From assembly GCA_905203645.1 (NCBI GenBank), contig CAJKWP010000030.1, positions 1 through 14,615 of the forward strand: 14,615 bases of DNA, read 5' to 3'. The notes beneath the pieces were generated by a model. It did no database searches, was not told the DNA's origin, and worked only from the letters and a program-made list of their open reading frames with translations. Shown in pieces: positions 1 to 6,363 of the stretch (position 1 is its first letter; each line of letters begins with the position of its first letter). Position numbers and translations under genes: made by a program. This DNA comes from an uncultured Christensenella sp. GTDB taxonomy: Bacteria; Bacillota; Clostridia; Christensenellales; UBA1242.

Positions 1-66
1 ATTTTATATTTTTTAATTTATTTTTGTTGTTTAATATTTTAAATTTATTTTTTAAAAATTTAATTG

Positions 67-1704
67 TCAATAACTGAACAAATCGGGCAAATCATTTTCG
101 AAAAGAATTACGGAATTTTCAAGTTTGAGTTCGGTTATTTTTTCTTTTGCTTTTTCAAGGTTTTCAACACAAAAGACTTTTTCCATGTCAAAATTGTTTT
201 GCTCCAAACCCTGGCTTATGCTTTGTTTGTTTACATCGTTGACAATGATAACATAATCGCAAACAGATGCGATTTGTTTGCCAAAGTTGAAATTTGTTTC
301 GGTTTCATACTTGCCCATTTCGACTATGCCTGGGGTGATTATAACTTTTGAATAGCCGTCAAAAAGTTTGACCGTTTCAAGTGCTGCTTGGCACCCTTCT
401 GCACTGGCATTGAAGCTGTCATCAATCACAACATTTTTGCCTGATGGGACAAGTTGCATACGATGTTCGGCTGGCGACAAAGATTTGATTGCACTTTTTA
501 TTTGATTTGGCAAAACGCCAAGTTTGAATGCAAGGCTTGCACACATACAAATATTTTGCAAATTGTATTCACCCAAAAGTTTTGTTTGACATTGCAGACT
601 TTTGCCGTCCAAAATCAAATTGAATTGGATGCCTTTGCTTGTTGCAACAACGTCAGTTGCAAAACAGAAACTTTGATTGGTACCTGCAAGAATTTTGTTT
701 TGATTTGAAGATTGTTCAAAAAGAGTTTTGCACTTTTGATTTTGACCGTTGTATACAACATAACCACCTTTTGCATCAACCCAATCTGCAAGTTCTTTTT
801 TTGTTTGTACAATGTTTTCTTCAGATTTGAAACTTTCCAAATGTTGGCTTCCTATGCCAGTAAGCAAGGCATGGTCTGGATCAACCAGTTTGCAAAGTTC
901 GTTTATTTCACCTTTCTTTTTTGCACCCATTTCGGCAACAAAAACTTGGATTGTTTCGTCCAAATCTTGCAAAATTGTTCTTGTAAGTCCAAGTGGTGTG
1001 TTGTAACTGTGTGGACTGCAAAGCGTTTTGTATTTTTTTGAAAGCATTGTTGTAAGAATAAATTTGTTTGTTGTCTTTGCATAACTTCCTGTTATGCCAA
1101 TCCTTACAAGGTCTTTTGATTTTTTCAATTTGCGTTTTGCTTTTGAAATGTAATAGATATTTATCAACTTTTCAACTGGATAAAGAATCCAAAATACAAG
1201 TACGACAACGAATGGCACAAGCACAGGCGTCAAAGTTATTATTCCAAAACGTAAAAGTTTAAAATATTCGGTTGAAAGCGCAATAAGCGAAAACGTGGTG
1301 AGCGTGTACACGATAAACAACGCCGTAAGGGTCCTTGTTATCCTTTTTGTTTTTACAAGTGGCGTTTTGTTTGGTTCTTTGACAAGATTGAGTATAAACG
1401 AACCGGAAAAATAAAAGTAAAAGATAAGTCCCAAGTATGAATAAATCGCTTGGCTGTGATAAACATCAAAAAGCGAGTTTGTAACCAGTGAACAAGCAAC
1501 CGACAAAAGTGACAAGACAAACAGCCTTGACAGATATTTGTACTTTGTACCACGAAGCCAAGACATATATCCACTTACGTGATATCCAGATTGCTGAATT
1601 ATTTGCAAAAATTTGCTTGAAGAAAAGCAAAGTACACCGCCGTTTAATACGGACAAAAAGATTGCTATATACAAATGAATATTTTGTGGATTGAAAAATT
1701 CCAT
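67..1704 (-). CDS. Membrane-anchored Mur ligase family protein (MurF-like)
   Basis: This 545-residue protein fuses a membrane region of about five hydrophobic segments (roughly residues 10-28, 60-78, 87-107, 124-144 and 153-178) to a complete Mur ligase module. After a basic linker (about 188-198) come an ATP-binding loop GITGSYAKTT (203-212), TPLGL (236-240), EMGAKKKGE (258-266), GIGSQHLESF (283-292), LGEYNLQN (377-384) and DDSFNAS (428-434), matching the order of MurF motifs. Soluble MurF adds D-Ala-D-Ala to the UDP-MurNAc-tripeptide using ATP. By inference this protein does a related ligation at the inner membrane face, but the substrate is not established and a separate soluble MurF may exist elsewhere. 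The ATG has a good AAGGGAAG site and follows the hydrolase gene by 10 bases, so the two are probably co-transcribed. Odd: the P-loop glycine before the lysine is Ala209. The C-terminus is intact, ending in the acidic ENDLPD stretch. Confidence 0.85.
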   Translation of the reverse strand: MEFFNPQNIHLYIAIFLSVLNGGVLCFSSSKFLQIIQQSGYHVSGYMSWLRGTKYKYLSRLFVLSLLSVACSLVTNSLFDVYHSQAIYSYLGLIFYFYFSGSFILNLVKEPNKTPLVKTKRITRTLTALFIVYTLTTFSLIALSTEYFKLLRFGIITLTPVLVPFVVVLVFWILYPVEKLINIYYISKAKRKLKKSKDLVRIGITGSYAKTTNKFILTTMLSKKYKTLCSPHSYNTPLGLTRTILQDLDETIQVFVAEMGAKKKGEINELCKLVDPDHALLTGIGSQHLESFKSEENIVQTKKELADWVDAKGGYVVYNGQNQKCKTLFEQSSNQNKILAGTNQSFCFATDVVATSKGIQFNLILDGKSLQCQTKLLGEYNLQNICMCASLAFKLGVLPNQIKSAIKSLSPAEHRMQLVPSGKNVVIDDSFNASAEGCQAALETVKLFDGYSKVIITPGIVEMGKYETETNFNFGKQIASVCDYVIIVNDVNKQSISQGLEQNNFDMEKVFCVENLEKAKEKITELKLENSVILFENDLPDLFSY

Positions 1705-1714
1705 ATATCTTCCC

Positions 1715-2446
1715 TTAATCCTTCAAAAATTGATTTACTATATCAAAAAAACGTTCGTGTTGATTTAAAAAACAAAAATGTCCGCACCCCAAAAATATAA
1801 CAAGATTGGAGTTTTTTATCAAACGTTTGAAGCGTTTTGCCATATAAAGTGGTGTTTCCTTGTCGTTTTGTCCAAAAATCAAAAGAGTTGGACAGGATAT
1901 TTTTTTTGCCAATTTGTCTTGATGAAAATTTACAACTTTGACAAGCGTTTGGCGCATAAGTGGTGAAAGCAATTTGTAATCATCCGAACCAAAATTTTCA
2001 AGTGTTTGATTTTCGCTCTTGGCTTTACGCTTGTGTTGTTTGTATTTGAAAATTTTGTAATAATACGTCAAACTTCGCCGTGGTTTCAACCCTGCACTTC
2101 CGCAAAGCACCAATTTTTTGACAATACAATTATAACAAGTACAAAGATTTATTGCAACTCTACCGCCAAAAGAATGTGCCAAAATACAAAAATTGTTGAT
2201 TTGAAGGGTTTTCAAAAGTTCAAAAACCATGTCAGAATAATCATTTACTGACCACGCACAAGACAATTCACCGCTTTTGCCAAATGGTGGAAAATCAATC
2301 AAAATGATTTTGTATTGATATTTCAGTTCTTCGGCAACGACCAAAAAGGCATCCATGCTTGATTGCCAACCATGCAAAAAAACCAATGGTTCGCCTTGAC
2401 CCATTACTTTGTAAAAAACTTTTGTATTTTTGTATGTAAATTTCAC
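1715..2446 (-). CDS. Alpha/beta hydrolase fold protein
   Basis: This is a cytosolic alpha/beta hydrolase of 243 residues if the GTG at 2446 is the start. Counting from there, the oxyanion region is HGW (about 25-27), the nucleophile elbow is HSFGG with Ser92, the acid is Asp195 in FGQND and the base is His223 in GCGH, so the catalytic triad is complete. No signal peptide or membrane segment is seen. The substrate is unknown; family members include esterases, lipases and peptidases. The reading frame stays open up to a TTG at 2509, but the family normally begins just before the first beta strand, which here is KFTYKNTKVFYKV, and this favours the GTG. Neither start has a Shine-Dalgarno sequence. 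The gene is followed after 10 bases by the membrane-anchored Mur ligase, suggesting a joint role in cell envelope metabolism. It has an unusual cysteine cluster, CxCxxC, just after the nucleophile helix. Confidence 0.8.
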   Translation of the reverse strand: MKFTYKNTKVFYKVMGQGEPLVFLHGWQSSMDAFLVVAEELKYQYKIILIDFPPFGKSGELSCAWSVNDYSDMVFELLKTLQINNFCILAHSFGGRVAINLCTCYNCIVKKLVLCGSAGLKPRRSLTYYYKIFKYKQHKRKAKSENQTLENFGSDDYKLLSPLMRQTLVKVVNFHQDKLAKKISCPTLLIFGQNDKETPLYMAKRFKRLIKNSNLVIFLGCGHFCFLNQHERFFDIVNQFLKD

Positions 2447-2452
2447 TATATA

Positions 2453-2481
2453 AGTATATGAGCGCTCAAAATTTTTGTTTA
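2453..2481 (-). promoter_or_regulatory. Possible promoter of the hydrolase/Mur ligase unit
   Basis: Read on the minus strand there is a -10 candidate TATACT (2453-2458) and a -35 candidate TAAACA (2476-2481) separated by 17 bases. The spacer contains the perfect palindrome TGAGCGCTCA (2459-2468). Transcription would start about seven bases below the -10 box, essentially at the GTG start codon, implying a leaderless mRNA. The region is AT-rich, so chance matches are likely. Confidence 0.35.
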
Positions 2482-2524
2482 AAAAAAGTGAACCTTGATT
2501 TGTCAGCAAAGACTTTTCAAAGTT

Positions 2525-2710
2525 CTATAACAATGGTTGTGGGAAAATCGCCAACTGACCAATATATTTTACACTGTCAGGAATTACAACAGTGGACAAA
2601 CCTGTAGAACCGCGCCCAAAAGCATAACTGCCGATGCCTTCGACGCAATTTGGAATTATCAAAGTATCTCTTTGGTGAGAGTATGAAGTGTGTGAGTGAA
2701 ACTTTTGCAA
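2525..2710 (-). pseudogene. Remnant of a BspA-type leucine-rich-repeat protein
   Basis: A 61-codon open frame holds about two LRR_5/BspA-type repeat units. One is LIIPNCVEGIGSYAF (residues 17-31) and the next runs from LSTVVIPDSV into KYIG (38-51), after which the pattern breaks (QLAIFPQPLL) and a TAG follows. Intact proteins of this family are long, secreted or surface-bound and carry many such repeats after a signal peptide. Here there is no ATG, no ribosome binding site, no signal peptide and no further repeat, and the frame begins right at the U-tract of the efp terminator. I therefore read it as a decayed or transposed gene fragment rather than a working gene. The repeat identity rests on the IP-x-SV-x-x-IG-x-x-AF pattern. 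A small expressed protein cannot be excluded. Confidence 0.55.
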
Positions 2711-2714
2711 ATTG

Positions 2715-2744
2715 AATAAAAAAACAAGTCGAAAACTCGACTTG
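2715..2744 (-). terminator. Intrinsic terminator after efp
   Basis: On the minus strand an 8-bp perfect stem, CAAGTCGA paired with TCGACTTG, with a 4-base loop, is followed directly by seven U residues and then AUU. It lies 22 bases below the efp stop codon. All parts of a standard Rho-independent terminator are present. Confidence 0.9.
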
Positions 2745-2766
2745 CAATTTTGGGTTGTGACTGATT

Positions 2767-3330
2767 TTACTTTACACGTTCCATGTAACTTCCGCCATCA
2801 CGGGTGTCAACACGGATTTTTTCGCCAACGTTTACAAAAAGTGGCACTTGGATAACAAGACCTGTTTCCAAAGTTGCAGGTTTGTTTCCTGCCTTTGAAG
2901 TGTCGCCTTGAAGACCTGGTTCGCAAGCAACAACTTCCAATTCAACAAAGTTTGGTGGCAAAACTGCGAATGCTTGACCTTTGTAGAATTGAATTTGAAC
3001 GGTCATGTTTTCCATAATAAAGTTGAGTGCATCTTCAACTTGCGATTTGTTGAGTGGAATTTGGTCATAAGATTCCATATCCATAAAGTAGTACAAGCCA
3101 CCTTCGTTGTAAAGATATTGCATATCTTTTCTTTCAATAACTGCGACTTGAAATTTGTCGGATGGGTTGAAAGTTCTTTCTTGAACTTGACCTGTTACAA
3201 TGTTTTTTATTTTTGCCCTTACAAATGGAGAGCCTTTGCCTGGCTTAACGTGCAAAAAGTCAACAACCAAATAAATGTTGCCTTCCATTTCAAATGTAGT
3301 ACCTTTTCTGAATTCACCTGCTGTTACCAT
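2767..3330 (-). CDS. efp: Translation elongation factor P
   Basis: EF-P binds between the ribosomal P and E sites and helps form peptide bonds at proline stretches. The 187-residue length is typical, with an N-terminal KOW-like domain (about 1-63) and two OB domains (about 65-127 and 130-185). The tip loop reads [10 protein letters not shown] with Lys32 at the apex, the position that carries a modification in many bacteria. No gene for a known EF-P modification enzyme is in the window, so the type of modification is not visible. The second OB domain has the characteristic PPNFVELEV stretch, and the C-terminal domain ends in [12 protein letters not shown]. The ATG is preceded by AAAGGA about nine bases upstream. 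The gene has its own promoter and terminator and so appears to be a single-gene unit between the nusA-infB operon and the hydrolase pair. Confidence 0.97.
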   Translation of the reverse strand: MVTAGEFRKGTTFEMEGNIYLVVDFLHVKPGKGSPFVRAKIKNIVTGQVQERTFNPSDKFQVAVIERKDMQYLYNEGGLYYFMDMESYDQIPLNKSQVEDALNFIMENMTVQIQFYKGQAFAVLPPNFVELEVVACEPGLQGDTSKAGNKPATLETGLVIQVPLFVNVGEKIRVDTRDGGSYMERVK

Positions 3331-3363
3331 AAAAATTTTCCTTTTAAAATTTGTTTTCGCTTT

Positions 3364-3393
3364 AGTTTAGCATACTTGAGATATTGTTGTAAA
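3364..3393 (-). promoter_or_regulatory. Promoter of efp
   Basis: On the minus strand there is a -35 box TTTACA (3388-3393, five of six consensus bases) and, after an 18-base spacer, a -10 box TAAACT (3364-3369) preceded by TGC, which makes it an extended -10. The start would lie near 3357, giving a leader of about 26 bases that contains the AAAGGA binding site. It sits in the 121-base gap between the endonuclease IV-like gene and efp. No convincing terminator hairpin is seen in the upstream half of this gap, though a run of eight T (minus strand) occurs at 3402-3409. Confidence 0.6.
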
Positions 3394-3451
3394 GTTTTTT
3401 GAAAAAAAACATAGACAAACGATATCTTTTCCTGTTTTTGAAAAATGGTGG

Positions 3452-4312
3452 CTAAATTTGGATGCTGTCATATATTTTTTTCATTGTCAAAGCATCTTCC
3501 ATCATTTTTTGACTGGATTCGCAAATTATGCTCGGCGTAAAACCGTTACGTTTTATACATTTTGCAAGTGGCAAAAATTCAGGACCGTAAATTGTGTCAG
3601 AAAAATCCAAGTGGCGTATTTCACCTTTGGTGCCATATTCGATTTTTGAAAAGTGTATATGACAATTTTTTGTGCGAAACAAGCCAAGTTTTTGTTTGCA
3701 AAGGTCAAAAATGTTTTGATAATCATTTTCAAGCAAAAGTTTGCCTTGCATGATGCAGTTTATGTGTCCAAAATCAAAAGTTGGCATCAGGATGTCGTCC
3801 ATTGTGCAGAGGTCGATAATTTCGGCATAAGTGCCGATTTGCTGAGTCTTGCCCATTGTTTCAAGGCAAATATACTTGCCAGTCATATCAAAATTGTCTT
3901 TTACAACGCAAAGGCAACGCTTGAGTGTTTCTTTTGTGCGCAAGATTGCTTCTTCGCGCGTTTGTTTGCCGACTGAACCTGTATGTACAACAATTTTTTC
4001 ACCGCCCATCCACTGCAAATATTCAAGGCTTTTTGTGACATAGGCGATTGATTTTTGTACCATTTCGTCACTTGGGTTGGCAAAATTTATAAAGTACGGT
4101 GCGTGAACAGATACTGTTACTCCACATTCTTTTGCTTGATTGCCAAGTTCAAGTGCAGTTTGCTTGCCCATTGTAAAACCACGACCAAAACTGTATTCAT
4201 AGCCATCAAGTCCAACACTTTGAAGCCAAATAGGGGCTTGGATACTTTTTTTGTAGCCCGCATCGTAAAAAATTTGGCTGTTGCCTGATGGTCCAATGGT
4301 AAGTTTTTCCAT
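3452..4312 (-). CDS. Endonuclease IV-like TIM-barrel protein (AP endonuclease family 2)
   Basis: This 286-residue protein has the layout of endonuclease IV, which cuts DNA at abasic sites using three zinc ions. The metal ligands known from E. coli Nfo can be placed by eye: His70 (HAPY), His110 (VVHTG), Glu151 (CLETMGK), Asp180 and His183 (FDFGH), His220 (HIHF), His234 (IRH) and Glu265 (ICES). The ligand equivalent to Asp229 of the Asp-x-His pair appears to be Ile232. It may therefore belong to an endonuclease IV-like side branch of TIM-barrel proteins rather than be a true Nfo, and nuclease function should be treated as inferred. The ATG has an AAAGGGAG site four bases upstream. The gene follows truB by 50 bases with no terminator or clear promoter between them, so it may be the last gene of the nusA-infB operon. 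Confidence 0.8.
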   Translation of the reverse strand: MEKLTIGPSGNSQIFYDAGYKKSIQAPIWLQSVGLDGYEYSFGRGFTMGKQTALELGNQAKECGVTVSVHAPYFINFANPSDEMVQKSIAYVTKSLEYLQWMGGEKIVVHTGSVGKQTREEAILRTKETLKRCLCVVKDNFDMTGKYICLETMGKTQQIGTYAEIIDLCTMDDILMPTFDFGHINCIMQGKLLLENDYQNIFDLCKQKLGLFRTKNCHIHFSKIEYGTKGEIRHLDFSDTIYGPEFLPLAKCIKRNGFTPSIICESSQKMMEDALTMKKIYDSIQI

Positions 4313-4362
4313 AAATCTCCCTTTTCCCTTATGTTAATATTTGTAATTTAAGTACCATTTAT

Positions 4363-5034
4363 CTAATCAATTTTTTGCACGTCTTGCAAGCAAAGATTGT
4401 CAAGCGTGACGCTTTGCGAAATATCAAATTCGCCCACTTTTGTACGGACAATGGCGGACATTGTACCAAAAGTGCCAAGTGCGTATGCGACGTCACGGCA
4501 AAGGCTTCGAATATATGTGCCACTTGAACAAGAAACCTGGAACAAAAAAGTGTTTGTGTCAAGTTGATCAACAAGTTGGAAATCAAAAATGGTTATTCTT
4601 TTGGGTTTGAGTTCGATATCCTTGCCACTGCGTGCAAGTTGATAGGCATTTTTGCCGTTGATTTTCTTTGCACTGTAAACTGGTGGCATTTGGTCAAATT
4701 CACCGACAAATTTTGGGCAAAGATCCAAAAGTTGCTGTTTGGTGACAACAACGTCGTTTGTATCTGTTATTGTTCCGTCGCAATCCAAAGTATCAGTTTG
4801 AAAGCCAAATTGAAAGACCGTACGATATGTTTTTTGGTCTTTCAGATGTTTGTCAAACAATTTGGTTGCTTTGCCAAGTGCGACAAGCAAAACACCACTT
4901 CCCATTGGATCCAAAGTACCCATGTGTCCTGCCTTTTTTGCGTCAAGTGTGTGTTGTACTTGTTTGACCGCACGCATAGAATTCATGCCTGTTGGTTTGT
5001 TAAGAACGACTATTCCGTCAATTATTTGGCTCAT
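4363..5034 (-). CDS. truB: tRNA pseudouridine-55 synthase, short form without PUA domain
   Basis: TruB converts uridine 55 in the T-loop of tRNAs to pseudouridine. The N-terminus reads LNKPTG (11-16). The catalytic motif GHMGTLDPMGSG contains Asp42, KTYR and MPPVYSAKK are in place, and SSGTYIRSL holds the conserved Arg near the active site. The protein ends at 223 residues, whereas the family is usually about 290-315, so the C-terminal PUA-like RNA-binding domain is missing; only 50 bases separate the stop from the next gene. The ATG at 5034 overlaps the nrnA stop as ATGA and is preceded by AAGGAAG inside nrnA, indicating translational coupling. The frame is open upstream to 5151, but that extension lies within nrnA and has no family counterpart. 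The usual downstream neighbour ribF is absent here. Confidence 0.93.
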   Translation of the reverse strand: MSQIIDGIVVLNKPTGMNSMRAVKQVQHTLDAKKAGHMGTLDPMGSGVLLVALGKATKLFDKHLKDQKTYRTVFQFGFQTDTLDCDGTITDTNDVVVTKQQLLDLCPKFVGEFDQMPPVYSAKKINGKNAYQLARSGKDIELKPKRITIFDFQLVDQLDTNTFLFQVSCSSGTYIRSLCRDVAYALGTFGTMSAIVRTKVGEFDISQSVTLDNLCLQDVQKID

Positions 5035-5975
5035 TTTTCTTCCTTCAATTTTTTCAGATTTTCCAAAAGTTGTTTTTTGATAAACGCAAGGTTGCCAACC
5101 GCTGTGTAACCCGCCGCTTGTTTGTGGCCGCCGCCGCCAAACTGACGACACAAAGAAGCCAAGTCAAAGCCCTTTTTGGCACGCAAACTGACACGCCAAA
5201 TGTTTTTGGTGCTTTGTTTGATAAGTGCAGAAATTTTGATTCCTTCTATGGAAAGAAGCAAGTTTGAAATATCGCTTGTTTCGATGCTTTCTTCAATTCC
5301 AAGTGCTTTTTTGTCTTTTTTGCTGAGAACTGCGCTTGCAATATTGTCGTCAATTTGAAGTGTTTTTATTATGCTTTCATATACTTTTACTTCGGCAAGA
5401 GTTTTTGACATAAGCACTTGTTTTACGCTGTCCCTGTCTGCGCCCAATTCAAGCAAATCGGCAACTTTTTTGAAAGTTTGTGGTGTCGTGTTGTCGTGCA
5501 TAAGGCATCCCGTGTCACCCATTATGCCCATGTACATACAAGTTGCCATAACAGGAGTGATTGATGTATCAAATTTTTTGAACATATCAAACAAAATATC
5601 GCACGTTGCGGGTGCTTGTGGGTCGACGTATCCCAAGGAGTAATATTTTTCACCACCAAAGTGATGGTCAATCAGCACATTATCAAATTTTTTGAAAAAA
5701 GTGCTGTATTGTTCAAGTCTGTCCAATGTTGATGCGTCAAGTGATATCGCCAAGTCAAAATCTTGCTCTGTTGGCTCTGTAAAGATGTTTTCAAGTTGCA
5801 GAAAGTTGAACTTGCTCTTGATTTCTTCACACAAAAAAATGCAGACGGTTTTGCCCTGTGATTTCAAACAGTGGTACATTGCACCCACTGAACCATAGGC
5901 ATCCAAATCTGCATTGCAATGAGTGAAAAGTGCTATTGAATTGGCTTGTTTTACTTTTTCAATAATCTTTTCCAT
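5031..5975 (-). CDS. nrnA: DHH-family oligoribonuclease / pAp phosphatase
   Basis: NrnA-type enzymes degrade very short RNAs and dephosphorylate 3'-phosphoadenosine 5'-phosphate in the cytosol. The 314-residue length fits. The DHH domain carries metal-binding residues in HCNADLDAYGS (His19, Asp23, Asp25), SLDAS (Asp80), the DHH signature IDHH (102-105) and GDTG (Asp154). The C-terminal DHHA1 domain carries the substrate loop GGGGHKQAAG (280-289). In the first motif, alanine replaces the proline commonly found before the first aspartate. The ATG has an AAAGGA site and lies 16 bases after rbfA; the end overlaps truB by four bases. The position between rbfA and truB is the normal Gram-positive one. 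Confidence 0.94.
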   Translation of the reverse strand: MEKIIEKVKQANSIALFTHCNADLDAYGSVGAMYHCLKSQGKTVCIFLCEEIKSKFNFLQLENIFTEPTEQDFDLAISLDASTLDRLEQYSTFFKKFDNVLIDHHFGGEKYYSLGYVDPQAPATCDILFDMFKKFDTSITPVMATCMYMGIMGDTGCLMHDNTTPQTFKKVADLLELGADRDSVKQVLMSKTLAEVKVYESIIKTLQIDDNIASAVLSKKDKKALGIEESIETSDISNLLLSIEGIKISALIKQSTKNIWRVSLRAKKGFDLASLCRQFGGGGHKQAAGYTAVGNLAFIKKQLLENLKKLKEEK

Positions 5976-5991
5976 TTTTTATCCTTTTGGT

Positions 5992-6345
5992 TTATTCGTT
6001 TGGAATATCCAAGTTCTTCAAGATTTCGTTTATGCGGTCGCTGTGAATTGCACCGTCGTCCAACACAAAGCGCAACCTTGGTGCAGTTGGCATTTTTACC
6101 ATCTGGCACAGATTTTTGCGAACAAAAGATGCCGAGCCTTTCAAAATGTCGAAAGTTTGATTTCTTGTTTTGGGGTCTGAATCCAAAATACTTATATTTA
6201 CAGTACAGTACGCAAAGTCAGGTGTTGTGTTTACGCTGGTTACTGTAATAAGTTTTGAAAGTCTTGGATCGCTGAGTTTTTCACTTATGATTGTCATGAG
6301 TGCTTTTTGAATTTCGGCATTTGCACGTTCGGTTCTTGTTGACAT
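5992..6345 (-). CDS. rbfA: 30S ribosome-binding factor A
   Basis: RbfA binds the maturing 30S subunit and helps process and fold the 5' end of 16S rRNA. The 117 residues cover a single KH-like domain and begin in the usual way with RTERANAEIQKAL. They include SDPRLSKLITVTSV, the strand A-Y-C-T-V-N-I-S, and the closing PRLRFVLDD (88-96). There is no long C-terminal tail. The ATG has an AAAGGGAG site seven bases upstream, within the 18-base gap after infB. The infB-rbfA order is conserved across bacteria. Confidence 0.95.
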   Translation of the reverse strand: MSTRTERANAEIQKALMTIISEKLSDPRLSKLITVTSVNTTPDFAYCTVNISILDSDPKTRNQTFDILKGSASFVRKNLCQMVKMPTAPRLRFVLDDGAIHSDRINEILKNLDIPNE

Positions 6346-6363
6346 TTTCGTTCTCCCTTTTAA

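Noticed and set aside
1..66. Possible terminator after the Mur ligase gene
   Set aside because: The sequence is almost only A and T, with no GC-containing stem; only weak AT pairings can be drawn.
2447..2509. N-terminal extension of the hydrolase to a TTG at 2509
   Set aside because: There is no binding site and the extra 21 residues precede the normal first strand of the fold; kept only as an alternative start.
2908..3402. 164-codon plus-strand open frame opposite efp
   Set aside because: It is antisense to an intact efp gene and runs through its promoter; the composition is that of a reverse-strand shadow.
3402..3451. Possible terminator after the endonuclease IV-like gene
   Set aside because: A run of eight T (minus strand) is present, but the only stem upstream is a weak AAAAACA/TGTTTTT pairing with a long loop.
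4564..5109. 181-codon plus-strand open frame opposite truB and nrnA
   Set aside because: It is antisense to two well-supported conserved genes, with no recognisable domain and no ribosome binding site.
5035..5151. N-terminal extension of truB up to 5151
   Set aside because: The added 39 residues lie in nrnA coding sequence and match nothing in TruB; the ATG at 5034 has an ATGA overlap and a binding site.
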